Of a stretch of 64,000 bases of DNA, positions 1-7,991 are shown piece by piece. The DNA is from Pseudomonas shahriarae. Lineage in GTDB: Bacteria > Pseudomonadota > Gammaproteobacteria > Pseudomonadales > Pseudomonadaceae. The notes beneath the pieces are model-generated. The model did not search any database. It saw only the letters and a list, made by a program, of their open reading frames with translations, and was not told where the DNA came from. Each line of letters starts with the position of its first letter. The first letter of the stretch is position 1. Made by a program: the position numbers and the translations under genes. The stretch spans positions 806,001 through 870,000 of the forward strand of contig NZ_CP077085.1 in assembly GCF_014268455.2 (NCBI RefSeq), given 5' to 3'.

Positions 1-881
1 AGGAGTTCCGCACCGAGCGCTGGCGCGATATGGACGCGGATGTCGAGTTCACCGGCAAACGCATCGTCCACAGTGCCGAATTGCCCTTTACCGACCTCTA
101 CACGCACCTGGTGCTCAACGACGGCCAACTGAGCCTCGAACCCCTGCGTTTCGGTGTGGCGGGCGGCAAGCTCGATGCGCAGATTCGCCTCAATGGCCGC
201 ATCACCCCGCTGGAAGGCCGGGCGAAACTGACGGCGCGCAACTTCAAGCTCAAGCAACTGTTCCCCACCTTTGAACCGATGAAGACCAGCTTCGGCGAGC
301 TCAATGGCGATGCCGATATCGCCGGGCGCGGCAACTCGGTGGCAGCGTTGCTGGGCAGTGCCAATGGCGATCTGAAAATGCTCATCAACGACGGAGCCAT
401 CAGCCGTGGCTTGATGGAAATCGCCGGGCTGAACGTGGGCAACTATGTGATTGGCAAACTGTTTGGCGACAAGGAAGTGAAGATCAACTGCGCGGCGGCA
501 GATTTCGGCATCAAGACCGGCCTGGCTACCACCCGCCTGTTTGTATTCGATACCGAGAACGCGATCATCTACATCGACGGCACCGCGAACATGGCCAGCG
601 AACAGCTGGACCTGACGATCAGCCCAGAGTCCAAGGGCTTTCGCCTGTTCTCGCTGCGCTCGCCGTTGTACGTCAACGGGCCGTTTATCAAGCCCAATGC
701 CGGGGTCAAGACGGTGCCACTGTTGTTGCGTGGCGCAGGCATGGTGGCGCTGGGTGTGATCGTCGCCCCTGCGGCGGGCTTGCTGGCGCTGGTGGCGCCG
801 AGTGGGGATGAGCCGAACCAGTGCGTGCCGCTGTTGCAGCAGATGCGGGAAGGCAAGGCACCGAAAACGGTGAAAGGCTAA
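1..881 (+). CDS. AsmA family protein, C-terminal part (5' end outside window)
   Basis: The open frame runs in from the left edge (codons in phase from base 3) with no stop, so the gene starts upstream; the ATG at 30 is internal. The visible ~290 residues show the AsmA C-terminal pattern: a stretch on low-dimension substructure (GGKLDAQIRLNG), the FGELNGDADIAGRG element, and a late segment of the type LDLTISPESKG followed by SPLYVNGPF. AsmA-like proteins are inner-membrane-anchored periplasmic proteins linked to outer-membrane lipid homeostasis. A hydrophobic Ala/Gly/Val-rich stretch lies near the C-terminus (around 740-800). Family assignment is fairly secure; the specific paralogue cannot be fixed without the N-terminus. 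Confidence 0.85.
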   Translation, partial: EFRTERWRDMDADVEFTGKRIVHSAELPFTDLYTHLVLNDGQLSLEPLRFGVAGGKLDAQIRLNGRITPLEGRAKLTARNFKLKQLFPTFEPMKTSFGELNGDADIAGRGNSVAALLGSANGDLKMLINDGAISRGLMEIAGLNVGNYVIGKLFGDKEVKINCAAADFGIKTGLATTRLFVFDTENAIIYIDGTANMASEQLDLTISPESKGFRLFSLRSPLYVNGPFIKPNAGVKTVPLLLRGAGMVALGVIVAPAAGLLALVAPSGDEPNQCVPLLQQMREGKAPKTVKG

Positions 882-903
882 CCGAAGAAACCGATAGCTC
901 AAT

Positions 904-991
904 GTGGGAGCGGGCTTGCCCGCGATAGCGGTGGCTCAGTCGCTAAAAATGCTGACTGATACACCGCTCTCGCGAGCAAGCCCGCTCCCAC
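904..991. repeat. REP-type palindrome (BIME)
   Basis: The arms GTGGGAGCGGGCTTGC and GCAAGCCCGCTCCCAC face each other across about 55 bases that also carry partly paired inner segments. It lies between two convergent genes. The same family recurs at 4754, 16029, 46211, 56089 and 58755, so it is a dispersed Pseudomonas REP and not a gene-specific element, although it may act as a transcription stop or mRNA stabiliser. Confidence 0.85.
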
Positions 992-1014
992 CGTTGTTAG
1001 CTGTGCTGGCAGCC

Positions 1015-1545
1015 TTACAGGTCTTTGAGAATGTCCGCCATATCGTCAGCGTGCTCTTCTTCCTGGGCCAGGATGTCTTCAAAGATGCGGCGGGTGGTCG
1101 GGTCTTTCTCGCCGATGTACTGGATGATCTCGCGATAGCTGTCCACCGCGATGCGCTCGGCCACCAGGTCTTCGTAGACCATTTCCTTCAAGGTCGTGCC
1201 GGCTACGTACTGCGCGTGGGAGTTCTTGGACAGCAGGTCCGGGTTGAACTCGGGTTCGCCGCCCAGTTGCACGATGCGCTCGGCCAGTTTGTCGGCATGT
1301 TCCAGTTCCTGGTTGGCGTGCTCCAGGAACTCATCGGCGGCGACGCTGGCTTTCAGGCCGCTGGCCATGAAGTAGTGGCGCTTGTAGCGCAACACGCAGA
1401 CCAGTTCGGTGGCCAGCGACTCATTGAGCAGACGCAGGATCTCTTCGCGGTCGGCGCTGTAGCCTTCGGTCACCGCGCCGTTTTCCACATTCTTGCGTGC
1501 CCGTTCGCGAAGGGTGCTTACGTCAGACAAATGCATGTCAGTCAT
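1015..1545 (-). CDS. Ferritin-like (bacterioferritin-type) protein
   Basis: 176 residues, mostly helical, with the four-helix di-iron pattern: helix 1 with E in LATELVCVLRYKRHYF, helix 2 with ELEHADKLAERI, helix 3 with VAERIAVDSYREII and helix 4 ending QEEEHADDMADIL. The two E-x-x-H type metal sites indicate an iron-binding ferritin or bacterioferritin fold in the cytoplasm, used for iron storage or oxidation. The ATG at 1545 has a good ribosome site (AGGAG about 6 bases upstream). The first ~30 residues precede the ferritin core, and I cannot point to a haem-ligating Met, so 'bacterioferritin' in the strict haem sense is not shown. It is convergent with the AsmA gene. Confidence 0.85.
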   Translation of the reverse strand: MTDMHLSDVSTLRERARKNVENGAVTEGYSADREEILRLLNESLATELVCVLRYKRHYFMASGLKASVAADEFLEHANQELEHADKLAERIVQLGGEPEFNPDLLSKNSHAQYVAGTTLKEMVYEDLVAERIAVDSYREIIQYIGEKDPTTRRIFEDILAQEEEHADDMADILKDL

Positions 1546-1569
1546 TTCAATCTCCTGAGGCTAATCCGG

Positions 1570-1629
1570 TTTTGCGCCACACTCTCGGGGTGTGATCGCT
1601 CCAAGTTGTGAGTGCTGTGCGGCGCAAAA
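1570..1629. promoter_or_regulatory. Nested inverted repeats in ferritin/lipase divergent region
   Basis: The outer arms are TTTTGCGCC (1570-1578) and GGCGCAAAA (1621-1629). An inner CACAC-N7-GTGTG pair sits at 1578-1594. The element lies between the divergent ferritin-like and lipase genes, where promoters for both must be. It may be an operator or an extruding hairpin; no known regulator consensus is recognised. Confidence 0.35.
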
Positions 1630-1720
1630 AGTTTTATCGGATGTTGCCGGGTGTCATATCGGTGGCGGCAGGGCTGGTCTAGGATCAGCCTAATCGCCTC
1701 TTTCAAGGACGTTTGCCCCT

Positions 1721-2611
1721 ATGACGCAGACATTGGCTACACGTTATCCCCTGGTTTTGGTGCCGGGCATGCTCGGGTTTGTACGGCTGGTGCTGTACCC
1801 GTACTGGTACGGCATCGTTCCGGCCTTGCGTGCCGGCGGGGCGCAGGTGTTTGCGGTGCAAGTGGCGCCGCTCAACTCCAGCGAGGTGCGTGGCGAGCAG
1901 TTACTGGTGCAGATCGAGCAGATACGCCGCCAGACCGGCGCCGACAAGGTCAACCTGATCGGCCATAGCCAGGGCTCGCTCACCGCCCGTTACGCAGCGG
2001 CCAAACGCCCGGAATGGGTGGCTTCGGTGACGTCGGTGGCGGGACCTAATCACGGCTCGGAGTTGGCAGACTACCTGCACACCCACTACCCGGCCGACAG
2101 CGCCAAGGGCCGGATCATGAGTGCGCTGTTGCGCCTGGTGGGCGTGGTGATGGGGCTTCTGGAAACCGGCTATCGCGGCCCGCGTTTTGCGGCGGATATC
2201 CACGCCTCCCATCAGTCGCTGACCAGCGCGGGAGTGGCGCTGTTCAATCGCCAGTACCCTCAGGGCCTGCCAGACACCTGGGGCGGGCAGGGCGCCGAGG
2301 AAGTGGGCGGTGTGCGCTATTACTCCTGGTCCGGCACCCTGCAGCCGGGCAAGACCGATCGCGGGCGCAACCTGCTGGACGGCACCAACCGCAGTTGCCG
2401 GCTGTTTGCGCGGACCTTCGTCAAGGAGAAAGGCCAGTGCGACGGCATGGTCGGGCGCTACAGTTCACACTTGGGCACGGTGATCGGTGACGACTATGCG
2501 CTGGACCATTTCGATATCGTCAACCAGTCGCTGGGCCTGGTGGGCAAGGGGGCCGAGCCGATCCGCCTGTTTGTCGAGCATGCACAGCGGTTGAAGGCGG
2601 CCGGGCTTTAA
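1721..2611 (+). CDS. Triacylglycerol lipase, P. fragi-like (family I.1)
   Basis: 296 residues with alpha/beta-hydrolase fold. The nucleophile is Ser83 in GHSQG, the likely catalytic Asp is Asp241 in CDGMVG and the likely His is His263 in ALDHFD. SVAGPNHGSELAD, FNRQYPQGLPD, YYSWSG and RYSSHLG are family I.1 lipase signatures, and length and order match P. fragi-type lipases. Cys226 and Cys240 are placed like the disulfide of secreted I.1 lipases. Two oddities: the N-terminus (MTQTLATRYPLVLVPGMLGF) has no signal peptide, and the usual His of the oxyanion HG motif is Pro15. AAGGACG supplies the ribosome site. No foldase gene is adjacent. It ends overlapping the convergent transporter gene by four bases. 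Confidence 0.9.
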   Translation: MTQTLATRYPLVLVPGMLGFVRLVLYPYWYGIVPALRAGGAQVFAVQVAPLNSSEVRGEQLLVQIEQIRRQTGADKVNLIGHSQGSLTARYAAAKRPEWVASVTSVAGPNHGSELADYLHTHYPADSAKGRIMSALLRLVGVVMGLLETGYRGPRFAADIHASHQSLTSAGVALFNRQYPQGLPDTWGGQGAEEVGGVRYYSWSGTLQPGKTDRGRNLLDGTNRSCRLFARTFVKEKGQCDGMVGRYSSHLGTVIGDDYALDHFDIVNQSLGLVGKGAEPIRLFVEHAQRLKAAGL

Positions 2612-3480
2612 CGTCTTACGGGCGTCGTCCAGCGCTCCGACAAAATCACCCCGCCCAGCGTCAGTACGCCGCCGACCAGGTGATACAGCGCCAGCTGTTC
2701 CTTGAGCACCACTGCGGCAATCAGCGCGGTGATCAACGGCAGCAGGTTAAAAAACAGCGTGGTCCGGCTCGGCCCCAACTGCTTGACCGAATGCATCCAC
2801 GCCAGCGGCGCAATCATCGAGGCCAGCAGGCAGGCGTACACCACCAGGCCAATATTCGACGGGCCGAGGCCGACCTTGTCCGAGGCCAGGAACAGCGGAA
2901 ACAGCACCACTACAGCCACCAGCACCTGCAAATACAGGAGCACCAGGGGCGGCAGGCGCAGCTGCCATTTTTTCAACAGGGTGCTGTAGATCGCGTAGGC
3001 CAGGGTGGCCACCAACATCATCGCGTCGCCCAGGTTCACCCCGTGTTGCAGCAGCGCGCCGAGGCTGCCGGCCGACACCACCACCGCCACCCCGGCAAAC
3101 GACAGTACCGCCCCGGTCAGGGCGCCGAAGGTCAGGCGCTGGCCGAGGCTGATAATCGCCGCAGTCAGGGCCATCAATGGCATCAGCGAGAGGATGATCC
3201 CCATATTGGTGGCGCTGGTCAGGCTCGCGGCGTAGTACGCCAGGCTCTGGTAAACCGCCATGCCGAGCACGCCAAGCACAGCGATCTTGCCCAGGTTGGG
3301 GCGGATCAATGCCCAGTTGGCAATGACCGGCTTGAGCATGAACGGGGTGAACAGGATGGCCGCCAGCAGCCAGCGATAAAAACCGATCTCGGCCGGAAAA
3401 ATCGAGCCCACGGCGAGTTTGTTGACCACGGTATTGCCAGCCCAGATAAAGATGGCCAGCAGCGGATAAGCGTATTGCAT
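2608..3480 (-). CDS. EamA/DMT family transporter
   Basis: 290 residues of almost continuous hydrophobic helices, with about ten predicted transmembrane segments in two homologous halves, as in drug/metabolite transporters (EamA domains). Typical landmarks are FIWAGNTVVNKLA at the N-terminus, a repeat of the fold after ~145 residues, and a C-terminal GGVLTLGGVILSER helix. It probably exports an amino acid or other small metabolite through the inner membrane; substrate unknown. It is divergent from the AraC gene at 3578 across a strong palindrome, so it is a likely target of that regulator. Confidence 0.88.
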   Translation of the reverse strand: MQYAYPLLAIFIWAGNTVVNKLAVGSIFPAEIGFYRWLLAAILFTPFMLKPVIANWALIRPNLGKIAVLGVLGMAVYQSLAYYAASLTSATNMGIILSLMPLMALTAAIISLGQRLTFGALTGAVLSFAGVAVVVSAGSLGALLQHGVNLGDAMMLVATLAYAIYSTLLKKWQLRLPPLVLLYLQVLVAVVVLFPLFLASDKVGLGPSNIGLVVYACLLASMIAPLAWMHSVKQLGPSRTTLFFNLLPLITALIAAVVLKEQLALYHLVGGVLTLGGVILSERWTTPVRR

Positions 3481-3519
3481 TGCAAGGAACCAGGAACGTT
3501 AGTGAGGGTTGATTATCCT

Positions 3520-3576
3520 TTGTCTGGATCGAAGCTTATACTTCGATCCAGACAAGCCGCCTTTGTATCCAGACAA
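3520..3576. promoter_or_regulatory. Operator-like perfect palindrome plus third half-site
   Basis: A perfect 15-bp inverted repeat, TTGTCTGGATCGAAG (3520-3534) and CTTCGATCCAGACAA (3541-3555), is separated by six bases. A further copy of the outer half (TCCAGACAA, 3568-3576) abuts the regulator's ATG at 3578. It sits between divergent transporter and AraC genes and probably binds the AraC protein; binding over the regulator's start region suggests autoregulation. The assignment to this regulator is inference. Confidence 0.65.
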
Positions 3577-3577
3577 T

Positions 3578-4366
3578 ATGTCCAAGACCTACATCAACCT
3601 GCCCGATTTCGACGTGCTACCGGCCCCGGTGTACTTCCGCTACTCGGAATTTGCCGCCGACAGCCGCGCCTCCCGCCATCAGCATGCCTGGGGCTCCCTG
3701 GACTACTCGGCCCGTGGCGTGATGCGCTTTGAAGTGGGCGGCAACCGGTTTATGTCGCCGCCGCAATACGCGGTGTGGATCCCGCCCAACACCCAGCACA
3801 GTTCCTACAACGCCCAGGCGATTGTCTACCGCTCGGTGTACCTGGCGCCGTCGTTGTGCGAGCTGTTGCCCAAGCAGCCCTGCACCCTGACCATCAGCAA
3901 CATCCTCAAGGCGATCCTCAGTGATTTCGCCGAGCGCGACGTGAACATCCCGGCCAACGAGGCCGACGTGCGCCTGGCCCAGGTGCTAGTGGACCAACTC
4001 CAGCAGGCGCCGGTGCATGACTGTTTCCTGCCGTATGCCAGCAGCCCCGGCCTGCTCAGCGTGCTTGAAGGCATGCAGGCCGATCCTGGGGACAACCGCG
4101 TGCTGGCGCTGTGGGCGCAGCAGGTGCATGTCAGCGAGCGCACCCTGGCCCGGCAGTTTGTGCGCGAACTGGGCATGAGCTTTGGCGAGTGGCGTCAGCG
4201 CCTGCGCTTTCTGGCGGCCATCGAGGCCCTGGAAAGCACGCGCAGCGTGCAGGAAGTGGCGTTTGACCTGGGCTACAGCACCGCCTCGGCATTTATTGCG
4301 ATGTTCCAGCGCCAGGCCGGTTGTACGCCGGAGCAGTATCGACGAACGAACTTACGTAGCAGGTGA
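3578..4366 (+). CDS. AraC family transcriptional regulator
   Basis: 262 residues from the ATG at 3578; the longer frame from 3509 would run through the palindromic operator, so the shorter start is preferred. The N-terminal half is a cupin-like sensing domain (HQHAWGSLDYSARGVMRFEVG, then PPQYAVWIPPNTQHSS). The C-terminal half is an AraC double helix-turn-helix, with VHVSERTLARQFVRELGMSFGEWRQRLR as the first HTH and QEVAFDLGYSTASAFIAMFQRQAG as the second. This cupin type is often paired with a divergent exporter, as here with the EamA transporter, suggesting control of efflux by a small ligand. Confidence 0.9.
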   Translation: MSKTYINLPDFDVLPAPVYFRYSEFAADSRASRHQHAWGSLDYSARGVMRFEVGGNRFMSPPQYAVWIPPNTQHSSYNAQAIVYRSVYLAPSLCELLPKQPCTLTISNILKAILSDFAERDVNIPANEADVRLAQVLVDQLQQAPVHDCFLPYASSPGLLSVLEGMQADPGDNRVLALWAQQVHVSERTLARQFVRELGMSFGEWRQRLRFLAAIEALESTRSVQEVAFDLGYSTASAFIAMFQRQAGCTPEQYRRTNLRSR

Positions 4367-4437
4367 AGGTGTAACAGGCTTTGTCTACACTGCAGGGGAG
4401 GCCGCGCCCCTCGGCGTGGTAACAGGGAGAAAACTCC

Positions 4438-4737
4438 ATGAAGATGTTGCGTATTCCGTTGTTGATGATCGGTCTGCTGCTCTGTTCCCAAGGGTTTGCG
4501 GCCACTGCCCAGCAAAACAAAATGACCACCTGCAATGCCGAAGCCTCGACCAAGACCTTGAAGGGCGACGAGCGCAAGGCCTTCATGAAAACCTGCCTCT
4601 CGGCCCCGGCCGCCAACGACGCCAAGACCCTGACCCCGCAGCAGCAAAAAATGAAGGACTGCAACGCGTCGGCAAAAACCAAGGCGCTGACCGGCGATGC
4701 GCGTAAAACCTTTATGAGCACCTGCCTCAAAGGCTGA
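4438..4737 (+). CDS. psiF: PsiF repeat family protein
   Basis: 99 residues with a cleavable signal peptide (MKMLRIPLLMIGLLLCSQGFAATA, cut near AFA-AT) and two tandem PsiF repeats. Each runs K-M-x-x-C-N-A ... K-x-L-x-G-x-x-R-K-x-F-M-x-x-C-L, giving four conserved Cys. PsiF proteins are small periplasmic proteins first noted as phosphate-starvation inducible in E. coli; function unknown. The ribosome site is GGGAG nine bases upstream. I see no clear Pho box in the short gap after the AraC gene. Confidence 0.88.
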   Translation: MKMLRIPLLMIGLLLCSQGFAATAQQNKMTTCNAEASTKTLKGDERKAFMKTCLSAPAANDAKTLTPQQQKMKDCNASAKTKALTGDARKTFMSTCLKG

Positions 4738-4753
4738 CCCGCTTAAATACCCC

Positions 4754-4842
4754 TGTGGGAGTGGGCTTACCCGCGATTGCGGTGTGTCAGCCGGCGAGAT
4801 ATCGACTGAGCCAGCGCCATCGCGGGCAAGCCCGCTCCCACA
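4754..4842. repeat. REP-type palindrome
   Basis: Same family as 904-991: the left arm starts TGTGGGAGTGGGCTTACCCGCGAT and is mirrored by the right arm ATCGCGGGCAAGCCCGCTCCCACA (only parts shown pair exactly). It lies between psiF and the AI-2E transporter gene and may terminate psiF. Confidence 0.8.
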
Positions 4843-4934
4843 GTCGATGGCGTTTACAGCCATCAGACTTCTCGCTTGATTGTCCCAAGGCTGGCAGACT
4901 GCCCATCCTTTAACGCCGTTCGTTTAGAGGCTGT

Positions 4935-5948
4935 ATGCCAACGTTTTCTCAGCGTCATGTGTTGTTGCTGGCCAGCTACATCATCATTTTCGGCGGCTTG
5001 TTGCTGGTCCTACCGTTAAAGCTGCTGCCCAGCCTGTTGGCCGGCCTGTTGGTTTTCGAACTGGTCAACATGCTCACTCCACAGCTGCAACGCCTGATCG
5101 AAGGCCGGCGTGCGCGCTGGCTGGCGGTGGCGTTGCTTGGCACTGTGATTGTCAGCGCGCTGACCCTGATCTTCGCTGGCGCCATCAGTTTCCTGCTGCA
5201 CGAAGCGGAAAACCCCGGGGCCTCCCTCGATAAATTCATGGGCGTGGTCGACCGCGCGCGCGGCCAGTTGCCGCCGTTCCTCGACGCCTACCTGCCAGCC
5301 AGCGCCGCCGAGTTTCGCGTGGCCATCGGCGAATGGCTGAGCAAGCACCTGAGCGAACTGCAACTGGTGGGCAAAGACGCCGCCCATATGTTCGTGACCT
5401 TGCTGATCGGTATGGTCCTGGGGGCGATCATCGCCCTCCAGCGGGTGCCCGACCTGACCAAGCGCAAACCCCTGGCCGCCGCGCTGTTCGATCGCCTGCA
5501 CCTGCTGGTCCAGGCCTTTCGCAACATTGTCTTCGCGCAAATCAAAATTGCCGCCCTCAACACCATCTTCACCGGGATATTCCTCGCGGTGGTGCTGCCA
5601 CTGGCAGGGATCCACCTGCCGCTGACCAAGACCCTGATCGTCCTCACCTTCCTGCTGGGCCTGCTGCCGGTGATCGGCAACCTGATGTCCAACACCCTGA
5701 TCACCATCGTCGCGTTGTCGGTGTCGATGTGGGTGGCGGTGGCGGCGCTGGGCTACCTGATCGTGATCCACAAGGTCGAGTACTTCCTCAATGCGCGCAT
5801 CGTCGGCGGGCAGATCAGCGCCAAGTCGTGGGAGTTGCTGTTGGCCATGCTGGTGTTCGAGGCCGCCTTTGGCCTGCCGGGAGTGGTGGCGGGGCCGATC
5901 TACTATGCGTATTTGAAGAGTGAGTTGAAGCTGGGCGGGATGGTGTAG
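4935..5948 (+). CDS. AI-2E family transporter (TqsA/PerM type)
   Basis: 337 residues, a polytopic inner-membrane protein. There are paired N-terminal helices, a soluble loop around residues 85-145, then further helices. The C-terminal half carries the family's GLLPVIGNLMSNTLITIVAL segment and VEYFLNARIVGGQISAKSWELL, followed by FGLPGVVAGPIYYAYLK. The family includes E. coli TqsA, which exports autoinducer-2, and other members with unrelated substrates, so quorum-signal transport is not implied. The ATG at 4935 follows a short AGAGG. Confidence 0.88.
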   Translation: MPTFSQRHVLLLASYIIIFGGLLLVLPLKLLPSLLAGLLVFELVNMLTPQLQRLIEGRRARWLAVALLGTVIVSALTLIFAGAISFLLHEAENPGASLDKFMGVVDRARGQLPPFLDAYLPASAAEFRVAIGEWLSKHLSELQLVGKDAAHMFVTLLIGMVLGAIIALQRVPDLTKRKPLAAALFDRLHLLVQAFRNIVFAQIKIAALNTIFTGIFLAVVLPLAGIHLPLTKTLIVLTFLLGLLPVIGNLMSNTLITIVALSVSMWVAVAALGYLIVIHKVEYFLNARIVGGQISAKSWELLLAMLVFEAAFGLPGVVAGPIYYAYLKSELKLGGMV

Positions 5949-6071
5949 AGAGCTGCGGTAAGAGGCTGCCTTTGGTTCACACCTGTTATTTCTGACAGTA
6001 GACCCACCACGGGTTTGCTGGTCTGCTCCTGAGTGCGGAATATCATTTTTCGTTTCGACAGGAGCTAAATC

Positions 6072-6413
6072 ATGTCTTTGCCTACGGTAGATGCCAGCAG
6101 CTTTGAAAGTCGTGTGCTCAAGGCCACGACCCCAGTGATTGTGCTGTTCAGTAATGCCAGCAAGCAATCTTCAAACAGAATGGTCGCGACACTGGAGGCT
6201 GCAGCCCGGGATCAGGGCACGGCTATTGAGTTCCTCGACAAGACGCTGGAGGTCAATGGCCCGATCGAGAAAACGCCTGCTTATGACGTGCAGTCCGCGC
6301 CAACCACGCTGTTTTTCCGGGACGGAAAATTAGTCCGTACGGTCGTCGGTTTTTATGACTATGCCGATACCTTCAAGGCATGGGTCGATCAGTTGGCCAC
6401 AGGCAAGTTGTGA
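6072..6413 (+). CDS. Thioredoxin-fold protein lacking the CXXC motif
   Basis: 113 residues. The thioredoxin pattern is clear: a VIVLFSNAS strand, a helix with RMVATLEAAA, then SAPTTLFFRDGK with the cis-Pro loop (Pro77), VVGFYDYADTFKAWVDQL at the end. The WCGPC active site is replaced by a Ser/Asn/Lys/Gln run (residues 27-35) and there is no Cys anywhere in the protein. It therefore cannot act as a dithiol reductase; a binding or chaperone-like role is more likely. A good ribosome site (AGGAG, 8 bases upstream of the ATG) precedes it. It is followed by a hairpin terminator. Confidence 0.82.
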   Translation: MSLPTVDASSFESRVLKATTPVIVLFSNASKQSSNRMVATLEAAARDQGTAIEFLDKTLEVNGPIEKTPAYDVQSAPTTLFFRDGKLVRTVVGFYDYADTFKAWVDQLATGKL

Positions 6414-6415
6414 TG

Positions 6416-6446
6416 AATCGCCCCGTGCCATCACGAGGCGATTTCT
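6416..6446. terminator. Hairpin between convergent genes
   Basis: AATCGCC (6416-6422) pairs with GGCGATT (6437-6443), followed by TTCTTC. It lies just past the thioredoxin-fold gene stop and before the end of the convergent Hsp70 gene, so it may serve both directions. Confidence 0.55.
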
Positions 6447-6450
6447 TCAC

Positions 6451-7719
6451 TCAGTAGCCGTAACGCTTACTGGCCTCAATCGCCAGCCCGCTGCCGATAC
6501 TGCCGAAGATGTTGCCTTCCACGTGCCGGGCATTGGGTAGCATCGCCGAGATGCTCTGGCGCAGGGCCGGGATGCCGCTGGAGCCGCCGGTGAAGAACAC
6601 CGTGTCGACCTGGGCCACATCCACCGAGGCGTCGTCGAGCAGTTGGGTCACGCTGTTGCGCACCCGTTCCAGCAGGTTGTCGATGGAGGACTCGAACAGG
6701 GCGCGGCTCAGTTCCACGCTCAGGCCCGGTTCTACCCGGTCCAGCGGCACATGGCGGCTGTCCTCGTGGGTGAGGTGGATCTTGGTCTCTTCGACTTCCA
6801 TGGCCAGCCAGTGGCCGGCGCGCTGTTCGATCAGCTTGAACAGGCGGTCGATGCCGCCGGTGTCTTCGATGTCGTAGCGCATGCTGCCCAGGGCCAGCTG
6901 GGATTTTTGCGAGTACACCGAGTTGATGGTGTGCCAGGTGGCCAGGTTCATATGGTGGCTGGTGGGCATGTAGGCGCCGCTTTTCATGCGGCTGCCATAG
7001 CCGAACAGCGGCATCATGCCGGCCAGCGAGAGCTGTTTGTCGAAGTCGGTACCGCCGATATGCACGCCGCCGGTGGCGAGGATGTCGTCGTGGCGGTTGT
7101 CATGCTTGCGTCGCTCGGGCGACAGGCGCACCAGGGAGAAGTCGGAGGTACCGCCGCCGATGTCGACAATCAGTACCAACTCTTCTTTTTCAATGGTGGA
7201 CTCGTAGTCGAAGGCCGCGGCAATCGGCTCGTACTGGAACGAGACCTCCTTGAAACCGAGCTTGCGGGCCACGTCCACCAGGGTGTCTTCGGCCTCTTTG
7301 TCGGCCATTGGGTCGTCGTCGACGAAAAATACCGGGCGGCCCAGCACCACTTCTTCAAACTCACGGCCGGCGGTGGCTTCGGCGCGATTCTTGAGTTGGC
7401 CGATAAACAGGCCCAACAGGTCCTTGAACGGCATGGCCGTGCCCAGCACGCTGGTGTCGTGCTTGATCAGCTTGGAGCCCAGCAGGCTTTTGAGCGAGCG
7501 CATCAGGCGGCCTTCGTAGCCTTCCAGGTACTCGTGCAGCGCCAGACGGCCGTACACCGGGCGGCGTTCTTCGAAGTTGAAGAACACCACTGACGGCAGG
7601 GTGATCTTGTCGTCCTCCAGCGCAATAAGCGTTTCCATGCCGGGACGGATCCAGCCGACAGTGGAGTTGGACGTGCCGAAGTCGATGCCGCAGGCACGGG
7701 CTGGGGAGGTGTTGTTCAT
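6451..7719 (-). CDS. yegD: Hsp70 family protein, YegD-like
   Basis: 422 residues from the ATG at 7719; a longer frame upstream lacks support. It is an actin/Hsp70 ATPase: phosphate-1 motif CGIDFGTSNSTVGW near the start, phosphate-2 motif LVLIVDIGGGTSDFSLVRL mid-protein, and adenosine motif VFFTGGSSGIPALRQ near the end. It has no C-terminal peptide-binding domain, so it is a short Hsp70 like E. coli YegD. It lies divergently beside cbpA, which fits a chaperone/J-protein theme, though no direct partnership is shown. Confidence 0.88.
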   Translation of the reverse strand: MNNTSPARACGIDFGTSNSTVGWIRPGMETLIALEDDKITLPSVVFFNFEERRPVYGRLALHEYLEGYEGRLMRSLKSLLGSKLIKHDTSVLGTAMPFKDLLGLFIGQLKNRAEATAGREFEEVVLGRPVFFVDDDPMADKEAEDTLVDVARKLGFKEVSFQYEPIAAAFDYESTIEKEELVLIVDIGGGTSDFSLVRLSPERRKHDNRHDDILATGGVHIGGTDFDKQLSLAGMMPLFGYGSRMKSGAYMPTSHHMNLATWHTINSVYSQKSQLALGSMRYDIEDTGGIDRLFKLIEQRAGHWLAMEVEETKIHLTHEDSRHVPLDRVEPGLSVELSRALFESSIDNLLERVRNSVTQLLDDASVDVAQVDTVFFTGGSSGIPALRQSISAMLPNARHVEGNIFGSIGSGLAIEASKRYGY

Positions 7720-7991
7720 GTCTAACAGGTTCCGGTTAAAAAACGGCCGCGCAGTGTATGTCACTCGCGTGCAGATGCGTAGGCCGACTATCCGCTAAAT
7801 ACAGCAGACTTGTTACCTTGAAAGGTCGGCTCCTTGCCCCCAACTCCTGTGCATACGGTTGGTGGCTGTCGAAAGGATCAAGTTTGTCCTGCAAGCCGCC
7901 GATATTTTTCTGACGCACCTCGAATCGCCCCGCAATGCCCCGGCAGGCAGGGCCCGACTGTGCGATCTCGATAACGGATGGTGATGCCCCC

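Noticed and set aside
5016..6167. 383-residue minus-strand open frame
   Set aside because: Antisense to the AI-2E transporter; Gln/His/Arg-rich composition is typical of an antisense frame.
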